Assembly: GCA_018340375.1 (NCBI GenBank)
Contig: JAFFJZ010000010.1
Coordinates: 1,178,001 to 1,242,000 of the forward strand
Source of the DNA: Gonatopus flavifemur
Lineage: Eukaryota; Arthropoda; Insecta; Hymenoptera; Dryinidae
Length of the DNA: 64,000 bases
Direction of reading: 5' to 3'
Shown: piece after piece, positions 63,061 through 64,000 of the stretch
Position numbering within the stretch: the first letter of the stretch is position 1
Layout of the letters: every line of letters begins with the position of its first letter
The notes under the pieces: model-generated
What the model was told of the DNA's origin: nothing
The model's input: only the letters and a program-made list of their open reading frames with translations
The model's database searches: none
Program-made: the position numbers and the translations under genes

Positions 63061-64000
63061 GCGTTGTATTCAGAAAGTGGAACATTTTTTGGCGTAAAAT
63101 TACAAGTCAAATTCTACCACTGGTGGCACTGTAAACGTTTAGTCATGTACAAAAATTTCATGAACATATCATATCTTAGTTTATTTTCACTTCATCTTAT
63201 ATCTTACTTCGTGGACTGAACATGATGAAAAAAAAATTCCGATTGCTGACTGTTTCATCACACCACATTTTTTTTCGTATATAATTTTCGTACTCAAAAG
63301 AACAAGTATCGTTAACCCCATGAATCTTGATTTTTTGAACAAAATTAATCATTTCCCAGGCTTGATCAATTTGGAATTGAAATTAAACCGCGCGGAAGTG
63401 TGTCTGTTTTTCAGTCAATTATTTCCGTTGGTCTAACGGCGATGGTTGGAATACTATCTCTCAGATTATCCAGTAACATGAAGTTTTTCTTTATATTTTT
63501 GTGTCATAATTGAGAAGAAGAATATTAAAAAACAACAGTACATACTTTTATTACATTTTCTCTTGATTCGATTCTGCATAATCTTCTTTAGTTTACCAAA
63601 AAACAACTTCAATGATTTCTCTTCAGTCTCATAATCAGGTTAGTGTAATTTTTTCACCAAGGTACGTATATATGTGCATACATGCATATATATATATATA
63701 TATATATAAATTTGTAGCCTACGTGACCAAGTATTAGGATTGTTTTTCTCAGTTTTTCAAATTATTACGTTACTCCTAATTCTTGATGTTATGGAAAATA
63801 ATGAAAATACATATCGAAAAAGTGTATCAATTAACCATTCACATACACTGATTCTCTTATAACCTCTCAAGGGTATGATATTTTTATTATTATCATAATA
63901 AAAATAACATAAAATCATTACGTCAGATGTTTTTAGCATTGATTCTAATTGTCTTTGTATCTTTTTTTTGAATATCAATGGCATATCATTATTTCTGAAT
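63061..64000. other. no gene seen; AT-rich with a (TA)n microsatellite
   Basis: The stretch includes a TA dinucleotide run at about 63686-63708. Short open frames here are at chance level. Nothing else is recognised up to the window edge. Confidence 0.5.

Overview
The window looks like nuclear DNA of an insect, probably a hymenopteran (inferred, not proven). It is AT-rich, the two recognisable genes have GT-AG introns, and the transposon remnants are mariner and non-LTR types common in that order. Nothing bacterial, organellar or viral is recognised.

Only about 5.5 kb, near the right end, holds clear host genes, both on the + strand. RpS5 (ribosomal protein S5) starts near 54444 with a pyrimidine-rich start site and a non-coding first exon, and is coded at 55005-55367 and 56674-56958. 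The complex I accessory subunit NDUFA5 is coded at 58009-58029, 58186-58347 and 59807-59980. Both are housekeeping genes, one for translation and one for respiration. Each has a long intron that carries repeats or an unexplained open frame.

The left 54 kb has no gene I can name. It is a gene desert dense in dead mobile DNA. There are four mariner remnants (5883-5978, 14715-15459, 31131-31713, 43106-43640) and two non-LTR retrotransposon tails (14430-14645 on the - strand; 31014-32228, split by one of the mariners). About twenty short elements have terminal inverted repeats (MITEs or foldbacks), several flanked by TA. Tandem arrays lie at 5981-6496 (31-bp unit), 6998-7455 (163-bp unit), 51662-51838 (about 10-bp unit) and 51916-52290 (194-bp unit). 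Long purine- or pyrimidine-rich tracts recur, and their open frames are composition artefacts.

Some stretches free of repeats (12040-12190, 15880-15950, 44860-45060) hold clustered homeodomain-like TAATTA and TCF-like ATCAAAG words. They could be enhancers of a developmental gene outside the window. Unexplained coding candidates are a 189-codon frame at 37822-38391, a two-exon - strand frame inside RpS5 intron 2, and short frames at 912-1166 and 47030-47158. To the right of NDUFA5, 60.1-64 kb is again repeats without a recognised gene. All alignments were made by eye, so element ends carry an error of a few bases.
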